DNA of 64,000 bases from an uncultured Pelagibacteraceae bacterium (GCA_902568465.1 CACFQR010000007.1:1-64000); one strand, 5' to 3'; positions 17,479-26,635 are shown, numbered from the stretch's first letter. Notes: generated by a model from the sequence alone, not told the origin. Numbers and translations: made by a program.

Positions 17479-20118
17479 ATGAAAAATTCAAATTACAACC
17501 ACATTAACATAGAAAAACAAATATACAATTATTGGGAAAAAAATAAATTTTTCAAACCAAGAAAAAATCGTAAAAAACATTTTTCTATTGTAATACCACC
17601 ACCAAATGTGACTGGAAGCTTACATATGGGCCATGCACTGAATAATTCATTGCAAGATTTATTAGTTCGTTTTTATCGAATGAATGATTATGAAACTTTA
17701 TGGCAGCCCGGAACTGATCATGCGGGAATTGCAACACAGGCTGTCGTAGAAAAAAAATTATTAGAAAAAAATATTAAAAAAGATCAACTTGGTAGAGATA
17801 AATTTATCAAAGAGGTTTGGAAATGGAAAAAAGAGTCCGGAGATCAAATTTTAAATCAATTAAAAAAGTTGGGATGTTCATGTGATTGGTCAAGAAATAG
17901 ATTTACCATGGATAAAGAACTCTCCGAAGCCGTAATAAAAAGTTTTGTTAAGCTTTATAATAAAAAAATTATATATAAAGATACAAAATTAGTTAATTGG
18001 GACACTAAATTAGAAACTGCTATATCTGACTTAGAGGTTGAGCAGAGAGAAGTTAATTCAAATCTTTATTACATTAAATACCAAATAAATGGTGAAAATG
18101 ATTTTTTAATAATAGCTACAACAAGACCAGAAACTATGCTTGGAGATACAGCTGTAGCAATTAATCCAAGAGATGAAAGGTATAAAAAATATATAGGCAA
18201 AACAGTAACCATACCTATTGTTGAGAGAGAAGTTAAAATTATCACTGACGAATATGTTTCTATAGATCAAGGCTCAGGAGCGCTTAAAGTTACACCGGCT
18301 CACGATTTTAATGATTTTGAAATTGGAAAAAGACACAAATTAGATTTTATAAATATTTTTGAAAAGAACGGGACTTTAAACAATAAAGCGCCCAAAGAAT
18401 TAGTTGGCATTGATCGTTTCGAAGCAAGAAAAAAAATTTTAAGTATTTTAAAAGAAAAAGAATTATTAGATAAAGTAGAGAGCATAAAAAATTCAGTCCC
18501 ATATGGAGACCGTTCAAATTCTATTATAGAACCATTATTAACGGAACAATGGTTTGCGGATGCAAAATTTTTATCTAAAAAAGCAATACAAGTAGTTAAA
18601 AAAAGAAAGACAAAATTTTTTCCTAAAAATTGGACAGATACATATTTTCAGTGGATGAACAATATTCAACCTTGGTGTATTTCTAGACAGTTATGGTGGG
18701 GACATAGAATACCCGCCTGGTATTCAAAAGATAAAAAAATATTTGTAGCCGAAAACGAAAATGAAGCAAAAAAATTAGCAAAAAAATTCTATAAAAGAAA
18801 TGTAGAATTAAAAAGAGATGAGGATGTATTAGATACTTGGTTCTCTTCAGCTTTGTGGCCATTTGCTACATTGGGTTGGCCAAAAAAAACCTATGAACTT
18901 AAGAGATTTTATCCAACATCTGTCTTAGTAACAGGGTTTGATATTATTTTTTTCTGGGTAGCCAGAATGATGATGATGGGAAATTATTTAATTAACAAAG
19001 AACCTTTTTCAAGTGTTTATGTTCATGCTCTTGTTAGAGATGAAAAAGGCCAAAAAATGTCGAAGTCAAAAGGCAATGTAATAGATCCTTTGGATATAAT
19101 AAATAAATACGGAGCAGACTCTTTAAGATTTACTTTAATTTCAATGGCAGCACCAGGCAGAGATGTAAAACTTTCCGAAGATAGAGTTAAGGGCTATAGA
19201 AATTTCCTGAATAAAATATGGAATGCAAATAAATTTTCAAAAATAAACAAATGCAAACTTTCAAATAAACTAAATGTTAATAATTTAAAACTTGATGTTA
19301 ATAGATGGATTTATTTTGAACTAATAAAAACTAATGAGGAAGCAAGAAAGTATATTGAGAATTATAGATTTGATGAAGCAGCAAGAATTATTTATCAATT
19401 TGTTTGGCATTCTTATTGTGATTGGTATATTGAGTTTTTAAAGCCTATATTTGAGTCTAAAGAACAAATAAAACTCACAGAATCTCGTTATCTAGCATCA
19501 TTTATAGAAGCCAATATATTAGTTCTTTTACATCCATTTATACCTTTTTTTACTGAAAAAATTTGGCAAGAATCTCAATACATTAAGCATTTTAAGAAAC
19601 CACTCATGTTTAAAGATTGGAGAATAAAAAAAATGCCAGCTTTTTATAAAAGTCACAGTAAAATCGATTGGTTAATTGACCTAGTTACAAACATAAGATC
19701 AACAAAGGTAAATTTAAATGTATCTCCAGGAACATTTATAGAGTTATCGATAGTAGAGTTAAGTCAAGATAAAAAAGAAGTGATAAAAAATAATCTAAAT
19801 GTATTTAAGAGATTAGGTAGAGTTTCTAATGTTATCAATAAGCAATTGAATAAAAATGGGGTAAAAATAATTGTAGGAAAAGAAACTGTTATACTTTATT
19901 TTGACCAAAATCTTGATTTAAATGATCAAAAGGAAAAAATATCTACCAAGATGAAGGATTTAATTAACAAAATTAACAAAGTAGGGTTAAAGCTCAAAAA
20001 CAAATCCTTTTTAAAAAAAGCTCCAAAACAGATAGTAGAAAATGAAAAGAAAGCACTGGTAAATTACGAAATTGAACTTAAAAAGTTGAATAGTATTCTA
20101 AATAGTATTAAAAATTAA
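17479..20118 (+). CDS. valS: Valyl-tRNA synthetase
   Basis: 879 residues, class I synthetase that charges tRNA-Val. The HIGH motif is HMGH at residues 49-52 within [16 protein letters not shown]. The KMSKS loop is [14 protein letters not shown] near residue 524. The editing (CP1) domain lies between them with the [18 protein letters not shown] segment. The anticodon-binding domain follows, and a coiled-coil arm at the end is rich in Lys and Leu (about residues 810-879), as in other ValRS. Length fits. ilvD starts 2 bp after its stop, which links valine charging to a valine biosynthesis gene. Confidence 0.97.
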   Translation: MKNSNYNHINIEKQIYNYWEKNKFFKPRKNRKKHFSIVIPPPNVTGSLHMGHALNNSLQDLLVRFYRMNDYETLWQPGTDHAGIATQAVVEKKLLEKNIKKDQLGRDKFIKEVWKWKKESGDQILNQLKKLGCSCDWSRNRFTMDKELSEAVIKSFVKLYNKKIIYKDTKLVNWDTKLETAISDLEVEQREVNSNLYYIKYQINGENDFLIIATTRPETMLGDTAVAINPRDERYKKYIGKTVTIPIVEREVKIITDEYVSIDQGSGALKVTPAHDFNDFEIGKRHKLDFINIFEKNGTLNNKAPKELVGIDRFEARKKILSILKEKELLDKVESIKNSVPYGDRSNSIIEPLLTEQWFADAKFLSKKAIQVVKKRKTKFFPKNWTDTYFQWMNNIQPWCISRQLWWGHRIPAWYSKDKKIFVAENENEAKKLAKKFYKRNVELKRDEDVLDTWFSSALWPFATLGWPKKTYELKRFYPTSVLVTGFDIIFFWVARMMMMGNYLINKEPFSSVYVHALVRDEKGQKMSKSKGNVIDPLDIINKYGADSLRFTLISMAAPGRDVKLSEDRVKGYRNFLNKIWNANKFSKINKCKLSNKLNVNNLKLDVNRWIYFELIKTNEEARKYIENYRFDEAARIIYQFVWHSYCDWYIEFLKPIFESKEQIKLTESRYLASFIEANILVLLHPFIPFFTEKIWQESQYIKHFKKPLMFKDWRIKKMPAFYKSHSKIDWLIDLVTNIRSTKVNLNVSPGTFIELSIVELSQDKKEVIKNNLNVFKRLGRVSNVINKQLNKNGVKIIVGKETVILYFDQNLDLNDQKEKISTKMKDLINKINKVGLKLKNKSFLKKAPKQIVENEKKALVNYEIELKKLNSILNSIKN

Positions 20119-20120
20119 TA

Positions 20121-21836
20121 ATGAAATTTGATAAATCAAAATTACCCAGTAGACACGTATCTATAGGTGTTAAGAGCGCTCCTCACAGATCCATGTACTA
20201 CGCAATGGGATTAAAAAATAAAGATATACAAAAACCCTTTGTAGGAGTTGCAACCACTTGGAATGAGGCTGCTCCATGCAACATAACACTTTCAAGACAG
20301 GCGCAATCTGCAAAAAAAGGAATTAAGTTAGCAGGAGGGACACCAAGAGAATTTACAACTATTACGGTAACAGATGGAATTGCCATGGGGCACGCAGGTA
20401 TGAAATCTTCATTAATAAGCAGGGAAGTAATTGCTGATTCTGTGGAGTTAACCATGAGAGGACATTGTTACGATGCTTTAGTTGGATTTGCGGGGTGTGA
20501 TAAATCTTTACCTGGTTTAATGATGGTTATGCTTAGATTAAATGTTCCTTCAGTATTTATTTACGGAGGATCAATATTACCTGGAAAATATAAAGGTAAA
20601 GACGTAACGATCGTTGATGTTTTTGAAGGAGTTGGAAAACATTCTACAGGAAAGATGTCCAACAAGGATTTATTTGAATTAGAAAGTAAAGCTTGTCCAT
20701 CTGGCGGATCTTGTGGAGGACAATTCACTGCTAATACCATGGCCTGCGTATCTGAAGCTATTGGTTTGGCATTACCTGGATCAGCAGGAACTCCTGCAGT
20801 TTATGAAACTAGGGATAAGTTTGCATTTTCAAGTGGAGAAGCTGTAATGAACTTAATATCAAAAAATATTAGACCCAGAGATATAGTTACAAAAAAATCT
20901 TTGGAAAATGCAGCAGTAGTTGTTGCAGCTTCTGGAGGTTCTACGAATGCTGCGTTGCACTTACCTGCAATTGCACATGAAGCTGGAATTAAATTCACAT
21001 TGGAAGATGTTACTAATATTTCTAAAAAGACACCCTACATTGCTGACCTTAAACCTGGAGGAAAATATGTAGCAAAGGATCTTTACGAAATTGGTGGAGT
21101 TCCAGTTTTGATCAAAGCTTTATTAGAAGGTGGTTACTTACATGAAGACTGTCTTACAGTTTCAGGAAAAACAATTGGAGAAAATCATAAAAAGGTAGTT
21201 TTTCCAAATAATCAGAAAATTATTTATAAAACTTCTAAACCTATTAGCAAAAATGGAGGTTTTGTTGGATTAAAAGGAAATTTAGCGCCAGAAGGCGCTA
21301 TTGTAAAAGTTGCTGGAATGAAAAGAAAAAGTTTTAAAGGTAAAGCTAAATGTTTTGATGGTGAAGCGTCTGCACTTAAAGCAGTCCTTGATAGAAAAGT
21401 TAAACCTGGTGATGTCGTTATTATAAGATATGAAGGACCAAGAGGAAGTCCGGGTATGCCTGAAATGTTATCAACTACCGGCGCTATATATGGACAAGGA
21501 TTAGGTGAAAAAGTAGCTTTAATAACAGATGGTCGTTTTTCTGGAGGAACCCATGGATTTTCAATTGGACATGTTGGGCCAGAAGCTGCAGTTGGTGGAC
21601 CAATTGGCCTTTTAAAAAATGGAGATGTTGTTGAGATAGATACTGAGAAGGGTTTTTTAAAAGTAAATTTAAGTAAAAAGGAATTAATTAAAAGAAGAAA
21701 AAAATGGAAACCTAAAAAAATAGAATATACATCAGGAACTCTGTGGAAATATTCACAATCTGTTGGACCGGCTTATAAAGGTGCTGTTACACACCCTGGA
21801 GCATCAAAAGAAAAAAAATGTTACGCTGACATATAA
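20121..21836 (+). CDS. ilvD: Dihydroxy-acid dehydratase
   Basis: 571 residues. It catalyses the third common step of isoleucine and valine synthesis, turning 2,3-dihydroxy acids into 2-keto acids. Iron-sulfur cluster cysteines are visible in [11 protein letters not shown] (near residue 126) and [16 protein letters not shown] (near residues 193-208). [25 protein letters not shown] near residue 470 is the conserved C-terminal block. Length is normal for the short IlvD class. It lies 2 bp after valS and 13 bp before manC. Confidence 0.96.
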   Translation: MKFDKSKLPSRHVSIGVKSAPHRSMYYAMGLKNKDIQKPFVGVATTWNEAAPCNITLSRQAQSAKKGIKLAGGTPREFTTITVTDGIAMGHAGMKSSLISREVIADSVELTMRGHCYDALVGFAGCDKSLPGLMMVMLRLNVPSVFIYGGSILPGKYKGKDVTIVDVFEGVGKHSTGKMSNKDLFELESKACPSGGSCGGQFTANTMACVSEAIGLALPGSAGTPAVYETRDKFAFSSGEAVMNLISKNIRPRDIVTKKSLENAAVVVAASGGSTNAALHLPAIAHEAGIKFTLEDVTNISKKTPYIADLKPGGKYVAKDLYEIGGVPVLIKALLEGGYLHEDCLTVSGKTIGENHKKVVFPNNQKIIYKTSKPISKNGGFVGLKGNLAPEGAIVKVAGMKRKSFKGKAKCFDGEASALKAVLDRKVKPGDVVIIRYEGPRGSPGMPEMLSTTGAIYGQGLGEKVALITDGRFSGGTHGFSIGHVGPEAAVGGPIGLLKNGDVVEIDTEKGFLKVNLSKKELIKRRKKWKPKKIEYTSGTLWKYSQSVGPAYKGAVTHPGASKEKKCYADI

Positions 21837-21849
21837 ATTATAATAATTT

Positions 21850-23052
21850 ATGAAAATACAACCCGTTATTTTGTGTGGAGGAGCCGGCACAAGGATTTGG
21901 CCTCAATCAAATAGGAATTTACCTAAACAATTTATAGATTGGGGCGGCTGGACACTTTTTGACAAAACTCTTAATAGAGTTAAAAGTTCTATATTTACAT
22001 ATCCTATAATAACTACAAATTATAAGTATTTAAAATTAGTAATTAAACATCTTAAAAAAAACAAGATTAAAAAATATAGAGTCATCCTAGAACCTTTTAA
22101 AAAAAATACTGGCCCAGCAATACTTGCGTCGACTCTTTTAGATGAGATAAAAAACGACCAGCCAATGATTTTTTTTACATCGGACAATCTAATAGATAAA
22201 GCAAATGAATTTAATAAATCTATAAATTTAAATAAGAAAAATTTGACAAATAAAAACATTTTTATTTTTGGGATAAAACCAAAATCACCTTCTTCTGAAT
22301 ATGGTTATTTTTTAGTACAAAAAAATTCAAAAAAATTAAAGCGAGTAGTTAAATTCATTGAAAAACCAAACAAAAGAAAAGCAAAAATAATTTATAATAA
22401 AAAAGGTCTAATGAACTCAGGTATGTTTTATGCTCGAAAAGATTCTATAATTGAGCATTTTAAAAGATATCAAGCTAAAATATTTAAACATTGCAAAAAT
22501 TCTTATTACAAAGCAAAATTATATAAAAAAGTTTATTATCTTAATAAAAAAGAATTTGGAAAGATAAAAGAAATATCTTTTGATTATGCGATCTTAGAAA
22601 AATCAAAAAATGTTAATGGTATAAAACTAAATATAGATATAAAAGATTTGGGTAATTGGAAAGAGATAGGGAATTTTTTTAAGAAAAATAATACTAGAAA
22701 AGAATTGACTAAAAATACATTTAATAGACCTTGGGGCAAATATATAAATTTGTATTCTGGTAAAGGTTTTTTATTAAAAGAGTTAATTGTTTATCCCAAA
22801 TCCTCAATAAGTTTACAAAAACACAATTATCGCTCTGAGCGATGGACAATTACTTCAGGCCATCCTAAAATAACTTTAAATAAAAAAAAATTTTTTAAAA
22901 AACCTAACGAAACTATATTTATTCCTAAAGGTGCAGTTCATAGAATTGAGAATTTTTTTAATGATCCTGTTAAAATCATTGAAGTTCAAATTGGAACAAT
23001 CTTAAAAGAGACAGATATAATTAGATATAAAGATATTTATAACAGAGTATAG
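21850..23052 (+). CDS. manC: Mannose-1-phosphate guanylyltransferase (with cupin-type isomerase domain)
   Basis: 400 residues, a little shorter than typical bifunctional ManC/CpsB. The N-terminal nucleotidyltransferase has GGAGTRIWPQSNRNLPKQF (residues 10-28), the family's GTP-binding signature, and later FIEKPN and NSGMFYAR. The C-terminal cupin domain starts with NRPWGKYINLYSG and carries SLQKHNYRSERWTITSG and FIPKGAVHRIEN, as in type II phosphomannose isomerases. It makes GDP-mannose for surface polysaccharide. Whether the isomerase half is active cannot be told; the nucleotidyltransferase assignment is firm. Confidence 0.9.
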   Translation: MKIQPVILCGGAGTRIWPQSNRNLPKQFIDWGGWTLFDKTLNRVKSSIFTYPIITTNYKYLKLVIKHLKKNKIKKYRVILEPFKKNTGPAILASTLLDEIKNDQPMIFFTSDNLIDKANEFNKSINLNKKNLTNKNIFIFGIKPKSPSSEYGYFLVQKNSKKLKRVVKFIEKPNKRKAKIIYNKKGLMNSGMFYARKDSIIEHFKRYQAKIFKHCKNSYYKAKLYKKVYYLNKKEFGKIKEISFDYAILEKSKNVNGIKLNIDIKDLGNWKEIGNFFKKNNTRKELTKNTFNRPWGKYINLYSGKGFLLKELIVYPKSSISLQKHNYRSERWTITSGHPKITLNKKKFFKKPNETIFIPKGAVHRIENFFNDPVKIIEVQIGTILKETDIIRYKDIYNRV

Positions 23053-23067
23053 TTTTATAAGTTGACT

Positions 23068-23143
23068 TGGTGCCCCCACACGGACTCGAACCGCGAACCT
23101 ACTGATTACAAATCAGTTGCTCTACCAATTGAGCTATAGGGGC
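23068..23143 (-). tRNA. tRNA-Thr (anticodon TGT), intact copy
   Basis: Complete cloverleaf on the minus strand: acceptor GCCCCTA/TGGGGGC, D arm GCTC..GAGC, anticodon stem ACTGA/TCAGT with loop TTTGTAA, T stem CGCGG/CCGTG, discriminator A and encoded CCA. Its first 44 nt are repeated 2.36 kb to the right, so it marks the left end of an island. Confidence 0.97.
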
Positions 23144-23181
23144 GCAAAAAGTTTTTTAGTTGAAAATAACAAATTAAGCAA
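23100..23181. repeat. Left direct repeat (tRNA-Thr 5' half plus promoter)
   Basis: Covers tRNA positions 1-44 and the promoter on the minus strand. The first 40 bp match 25458-25497 exactly; the remainder aligns with several differences. Confidence 0.85.
23153..23181 (-). promoter_or_regulatory. Promoter of tRNA-Thr
   Basis: Minus-strand TTGCTT (23181-23176), a 17-bp spacer and TAAAAA (23158-23153), ending 9 bp before the tRNA. The same boxes with the same spacing are kept at the remnant copy, which supports a functional promoter. Confidence 0.55.
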
Positions 23182-23282
23182 GCCTAATAAAGATAATAGA
23201 CCATTATTCAATTTTTAAAATATTTTTCATTACTTCGTAATTTCAAGCGAAAGTTGCTTAAAGTGACTTATTGTGACCGATC

Positions 23283-23302
23283 TGTAGTCCATTCCGTAGT
23301 CC
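23283..23302 (+). repeat. Paired GTAGTCC repeats, left end of island
   Basis: TGTAGTCC (23283-23290) and CGTAGTCC (23295-23302), starts 12 bp apart. A similar pair occurs at the right end. They resemble arm-type recombinase sites, by inference. Confidence 0.5.
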
Positions 23303-23373
23303 ATTTATTTACTGTTTATATTTCACAATTCTACACGACTGACTCTAAGATAGTTTCATTATATGATTTGACG

Positions 23374-24099
23374 ATGGAAAAAGAGAATGAATTAAATTCT
23401 AAGGATATATACAATTTTATTCCTGAAGATAAATTTGAAAGTTGCGTTAAAAAATTATATGAAAAATATAATAAACAAGCATTATCTAAAGATTTTTTCA
23501 AACATAAAATTGATCCTTTTTCTGCTTTAACACAAATTTGTTTTCAAGAAAAAAATTATGATCAATGGACTTCATTTGAAAAAGAAAGACAATTACAAAA
23601 AAGTTTACAAAACTATATAGGAGAATTTCATCAAGACATAATTAGAAATCTAGATGGTTGGGAAGATATGGAAATTACAGATGCAATAAATAAAGAAAAA
23701 AAAATTTTTGTAGAAGTTAAAAATAAACACAATACTGTTACCAAAGCTAAATTGACTAAAGTATATGACGATTTAGCGTCCAACTTGAAAAAATATAAAA
23801 AATATACTGCATATTATATGTATATTATAAGAGAAAGTGATTATGTAGATAAACCTTTTACTCCTTCAGATAATACTAAAAAAAGAAAATCAAAAAAAAA
23901 AAGTAGACAAAAGAGAGAAAATCTAAGAGAAATTGATGGAGTCAGCTTTTATAAAAAGATTACGAAAGATAAAGACTTTTTAAGAAAAATTTACATTGAA
24001 TTGTTTAATAAATTATTAAAAATAAATAGAAAAAATTCTTTTTCAGCTATCAAAGATGATGATCGTTTTATTGAATATTTTACAAAAACTTTTGATTAA
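23374..24099 (+). CDS. Type II restriction endonuclease, Eco47II/SinI-like
   Basis: 241 residues from the ATG at 23374. The centre resembles what I recall of the Eco47II family (GGNCC/GGWCC cutters): QKSLQNYIGEFHQDII (residues 75-90), then a PD-(D/E)XK-type site with Asp103 and Glu114-Val-Lys116 in FVEVKNKHNTVTKAKL. The neighbouring cytosine methyltransferase fits as the protective partner. A longer frame from TTG 23254 is rejected because it would run through the GTAGTCC repeats and adds no family-like sequence. There is no clear ribosome site before 23374, so the start is uncertain. Target sequence is not known. Confidence 0.75.
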   Translation: MEKENELNSKDIYNFIPEDKFESCVKKLYEKYNKQALSKDFFKHKIDPFSALTQICFQEKNYDQWTSFEKERQLQKSLQNYIGEFHQDIIRNLDGWEDMEITDAINKEKKIFVEVKNKHNTVTKAKLTKVYDDLASNLKKYKKYTAYYMYIIRESDYVDKPFTPSDNTKKRKSKKKSRQKRENLREIDGVSFYKKITKDKDFLRKIYIELFNKLLKINRKNSFSAIKDDDRFIEYFTKTFD

Positions 24100-25310
24100 T
24101 ATCTGTTTAAGGATCTTATAATTTCATAACCTATATACTTTGCTAAATTAACAGGGACTGCATTTCCTATTTGTTTATATCTCGAATTCAAATTTCCAGA
24201 AAACATCCAGTTATCAGGAAATGTTTGAATTCTGGCATATTCTCTTACTGACAAAGGTCTATCTTCTTTAGGATGTGCTCTCTCGGTTTGCTTCATCGCC
24301 GGAGCAGTAGTTAACGTAAGTGAAGGCTCATCCCAACTCAATCGTCTTGCAATACCAGTTTTGCCTCCTCCTAAGTGCAGACTTCCTTTCATATATTCTT
24401 TCTTCATCTTTTCAGGTAAATCATTCCAGTTTCCTCCGGGAGGAACCTTTCTCATAATCTGTTGTTTTCTTTTTGTATATTTTTGATATTCAGAATTTGG
24501 AACATTAGTTTTATAAAGCCTACCTTTTTTTAATGCATCTTTAACGGTATAAGGTTCAGAAATTTTATTGGGGTAGTTAAATTTTAAACCAGATCCTTTT
24601 TTAATTCCAATCAGGAAAAGCCTTTCTCTTTTTTGGGGGACTTCGTAAAATATTGACTGACATACTTGAGGAGCAATGACTTTGTAGCCTATTTCTTCCA
24701 TTATATTAATTATTGTTTTTAGAGTTTTGCCACCATCGTGAGAAATTAATCCTCTAACGTTTTCTGCCAAACATATTCTAGGCTTTATAATTTTTACAGC
24801 TCTGGCAAATTCATAAAATAAAGTACCTCTGGTATCTTTAAAGCCAAGTTTTTTTCCAGCATAACTAAATGCTTGGCAAGGGAATCCTCCTGATACCACA
24901 TCAGCACCTTTAAGTTTTTTAAATTCACCATCACTAATTTTATGAATATCTTTGTGAAGAATGTTCCATTTAGGTCTATTTTTTTTTAAAGTTTCACAAG
25001 AATCTCGATCAATATCATTAGCAAACAAGCATTTAAGCCCAGCCTTTTCAAAGCCTAACGCTAAACCTCCGGAGCCAGCAAACAATTCAACGACTGTCCA
25101 TTTTTTTTTAGGTTTTGGTTTCTTATATTTATCTTTAGAAAACAAAAATGATAATTTATCAAATTTCTTTAGTTCCGATTTTTGAATAAAAGTTTTCCCG
25201 TTTGGTTTAATAGTTTTTATTGTTTTTTTTCTTATCCAACTATTTACTGTTGATTTGCTTGTAGAAAGCATATCGGCAACTAATTCGACGGAATAATGAT
25301 TACTAAACAT
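24096..25310 (-). CDS. DNA (cytosine-5)-methyltransferase with N-terminal helix-turn-helix
   Basis: 404 residues. Residues 1-55 form an excisionase/MerR-like helix-turn-helix (YSVELVADMLSTSKSTVNSWIRKK). Then all main m5C methyltransferase motifs follow: I FAGSGG (77-82), IV GGFPCQAFS with catalytic Cys145, VI ENVRG (183-187), VIII QKRERLFLIG (226-235), a target-recognition region (about 250-345), IX RPLSVREYARIQTFPD and X QIGNAVP (380-386). It methylates cytosine at the site cut by the convergent endonuclease and overlaps that gene's end by 4 bp. The N-terminal domain may repress transcription of its own operon, as in other fused enzymes; that part is inference. Confidence 0.93.
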   Translation of the reverse strand: MFSNHYSVELVADMLSTSKSTVNSWIRKKTIKTIKPNGKTFIQKSELKKFDKLSFLFSKDKYKKPKPKKKWTVVELFAGSGGLALGFEKAGLKCLFANDIDRDSCETLKKNRPKWNILHKDIHKISDGEFKKLKGADVVSGGFPCQAFSYAGKKLGFKDTRGTLFYEFARAVKIIKPRICLAENVRGLISHDGGKTLKTIINIMEEIGYKVIAPQVCQSIFYEVPQKRERLFLIGIKKGSGLKFNYPNKISEPYTVKDALKKGRLYKTNVPNSEYQKYTKRKQQIMRKVPPGGNWNDLPEKMKKEYMKGSLHLGGGKTGIARRLSWDEPSLTLTTAPAMKQTERAHPKEDRPLSVREYARIQTFPDNWMFSGNLNSRYKQIGNAVPVNLAKYIGYEIIRSLNRY

Positions 25311-25457
25311 TTATTATTTTATTGATTCGTTATATTGGATTTTATCATAAAATTAAATTTATTAAGTAAGAATTCGTAGTCCTTCTGTAGTCCAAGTATT
25401 TTTTTTGAATCTCTTAGTGAGGATCTATGCTAGTATTTTGACTTGGATTGGGAGCGA
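25311..25457 (-). promoter_or_regulatory. Upstream region of the methyltransferase gene
   Basis: AT-rich sequence between the methyltransferase start and the half-tRNA. It holds the right GTAGTCC pair and no terminator-like hairpin with a T run in the minus direction, so transcription from the remnant tRNA promoter could pass through. A weak local -10 (TATGAT on the minus strand) is also possible. Confidence 0.35.
25375..25393 (+). repeat. Paired GTAGTCC repeats, right end of island
   Basis: CGTAGTCC (25375-25382) and TGTAGTCC (25386-25393), starts 11 bp apart, in the same direction as the left pair but with the order of the C/T variants reversed. Confidence 0.5.
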
Positions 25458-25503
25458 TACTGATTACAAATCAGTTGCTCTACCAATTGAGCTATAGTGG
25501 CGT
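25458..25503 (-). pseudogene. tRNA-Thr remnant (5' half only)
   Basis: Retains the 5' acceptor strand, D arm, and anticodon arm with TGT of tRNA-Thr, then diverges at position 45 so the T arm and 3' end are missing. The acceptor strand also carries a change (GCCACTA instead of GCCCCTA). It cannot form a tRNA. Confidence 0.85.
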
Positions 25504-25511
25504 GAAAGATT

Positions 25512-25540
25512 TTTTTAGTTCAAAATAATGAATTAAGCAA
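25512..25540 (-). promoter_or_regulatory. Promoter of the displaced half-tRNA
   Basis: Minus-strand TTGCTT (25540-25535), 17-bp spacer, TAAAAA (25517-25512): identical boxes and spacing to the intact tRNA-Thr copy. It points toward the methyltransferase gene. Confidence 0.5.
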
Positions 25541-25549
25541 GTTAAAAAA

Positions 25550-26296
25550 TTATTTTTTTTTAAACATGTTTACATAGTGAAAAACTATTGCAGCAGAATT
25601 GGATATATTAAGACTCTCAATTTTTTTGTTAATATTTATTTTTAATAAAAAATCAGAACCTTTTATAGTTTGATATTTTAAACCATAGCCTTCTGAACCA
25701 AACAATAGAACGTTATTTCCATTCCAGTCATGATCAGTAAAATTTTTTTCTCCATTTTTATCAAAACCACATACCCAAAAATTTTTTGTTTTTAAATGTT
25801 TTAATGTAGTTTTTATATTTGAAACTTCAAAAATTTTTATATGTTCAGTACAACCACTTGCGCTCTTATATAAAAGTTTACTCTCTCCTGGAAAAGATCT
25901 TTCTTTAACTATTATACCGTCTATATTAAATGAAGCGGCACTTCTAATTATTGAACCAATATTTCTTGGATCAGTTACATCTTCTAAGGCTACAAAAGTA
26001 ATATTTTCTTTTTTTGTTGAATTTATGTAATCCTTTAAATTTTCTTTCTCTAAATGTTCTATTTCAGCGATCAAACCTTGATGAGATATTTGATCTTTAG
26101 TACATAACCGGTCTAATTCGTTTTTTGTTTTATAAAATATTTTAATATTTCTTAAGAGACTTAAATTTTGGTTTTCTTTATTAAGATTTTTTTTAGAATC
26201 TTCGGTTAAAAAAACCTTTAGTACTTTTCTATTAGGGTTTTTTAAGGCCTCTATAACAGCGTGCTTTCCAGCAATCAAAAATGATGATTTTTTCAT
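25550..26296 (-). CDS. rlmB: 23S rRNA (guanosine-2'-O)-methyltransferase, RlmB/TrmH family
   Basis: 248 residues. The N-terminal substrate-binding domain starts with LIAGKHAVIEALKNPNRKVLKVFL. The C-terminal SPOUT domain shows the family motifs ALEDVTDPRNIGSIIRSAASFNIDGIIV (motif 1, with the Asn-Ile-Gly-Ser core), FGSEGYGL (motif 2) and ISNSAAIVFHY (motif 3), which form the trefoil knot that binds S-adenosylmethionine. It is cytoplasmic and modifies the ribosomal peptidyl-transferase region. Close paralogues modify tRNA, so the exact target is inferred. Its stop lies 10 bp from the tRNA-Thr remnant promoter. Confidence 0.88.
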   Translation of the reverse strand: MKKSSFLIAGKHAVIEALKNPNRKVLKVFLTEDSKKNLNKENQNLSLLRNIKIFYKTKNELDRLCTKDQISHQGLIAEIEHLEKENLKDYINSTKKENITFVALEDVTDPRNIGSIIRSAASFNIDGIIVKERSFPGESKLLYKSASGCTEHIKIFEVSNIKTTLKHLKTKNFWVCGFDKNGEKNFTDHDWNGNNVLLFGSEGYGLKYQTIKGSDFLLKININKKIESLNISNSAAIVFHYVNMFKKK

Positions 26297-26350
26297 GTTT
26301 TTTTAAATAATAACAAGGATTAATAGCATATTAATTGTTAAAATCATTTA

Positions 26351-26379
26351 TTGCTTTTAATTATGATAACTACTATAAA
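26351..26379 (+). promoter_or_regulatory. Promoter for tRNA-Tyr, tRNA-Gly and tuf
   Basis: TTGCTT (26351-26356), a 17-bp spacer and TATAAA (26374-26379). The -35 box matches the one used by tRNA-Thr. A perfect palindrome AATAAAGCTTTATT (26389-26402) lies just after the predicted start. Confidence 0.65.
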
Positions 26380-26425
26380 GCCTTGTTGAATAAAGCTTTA
26401 TTGTAAAGGTAACCTCCTGAATTTC

Positions 26426-26513
<88 letters not shown>

Positions 26514-26561
26514 TCCAATAAAGTTTTGGTCGACAAGAAGTGAGTGTGAAGTGTTGGATTT

Positions 26562-26635
26562 GCGGGTGTCGTATAATGGTAATACCTCAGATTTCCAATC
26601 TGATGCTAGGAGTTCGATTCTCCTCATCCGCTCCA
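26562..26635 (+). tRNA. tRNA-Gly (anticodon TCC)
   Basis: Acceptor GCGGGTG/CATCCGC, anticodon stem TCAGA/TCTGA with loop TTTCCAA, T stem GGAGT/.TCTCC region with TTCGATT loop, discriminator T and encoded CCA. Lies 39 bp before the tuf start, in the same transcript. Confidence 0.95.

Larger units (their letters stand above)
23100..25540. mobile_element. tRNA-Thr-associated genomic island carrying a type II restriction-modification system
   Basis: A segment bounded by a direct repeat of the tRNA-Thr 5' half. The block 23100-23139 is identical to 25458-25497 (40 bp), and similarity continues for about 43 bp beyond it with mismatches and one indel. Inside are a predicted endonuclease gene, a convergent methyltransferase gene and GTAGTCC repeats near each end. 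No integrase or transposase is present, so it is either decayed or moved by an enzyme supplied elsewhere. Integration at the tRNA is inferred from the repeat; the empty site was not available. Confidence 0.7.
25458..25540. repeat. Right direct repeat (tRNA-Thr 5' half plus promoter)
   Basis: Partner of the left repeat. The tRNA part is 40 bp identical; the upstream part is diverged, which suggests the two copies come from different lineages. Confidence 0.85.

Noticed and set aside
23254-23373. Longer N-terminus for the endonuclease from TTG 23254
   Set aside because: It would cross the GTAGTCC repeats, adds no family-like sequence and lacks a ribosome site; ATG 23374 is preferred.
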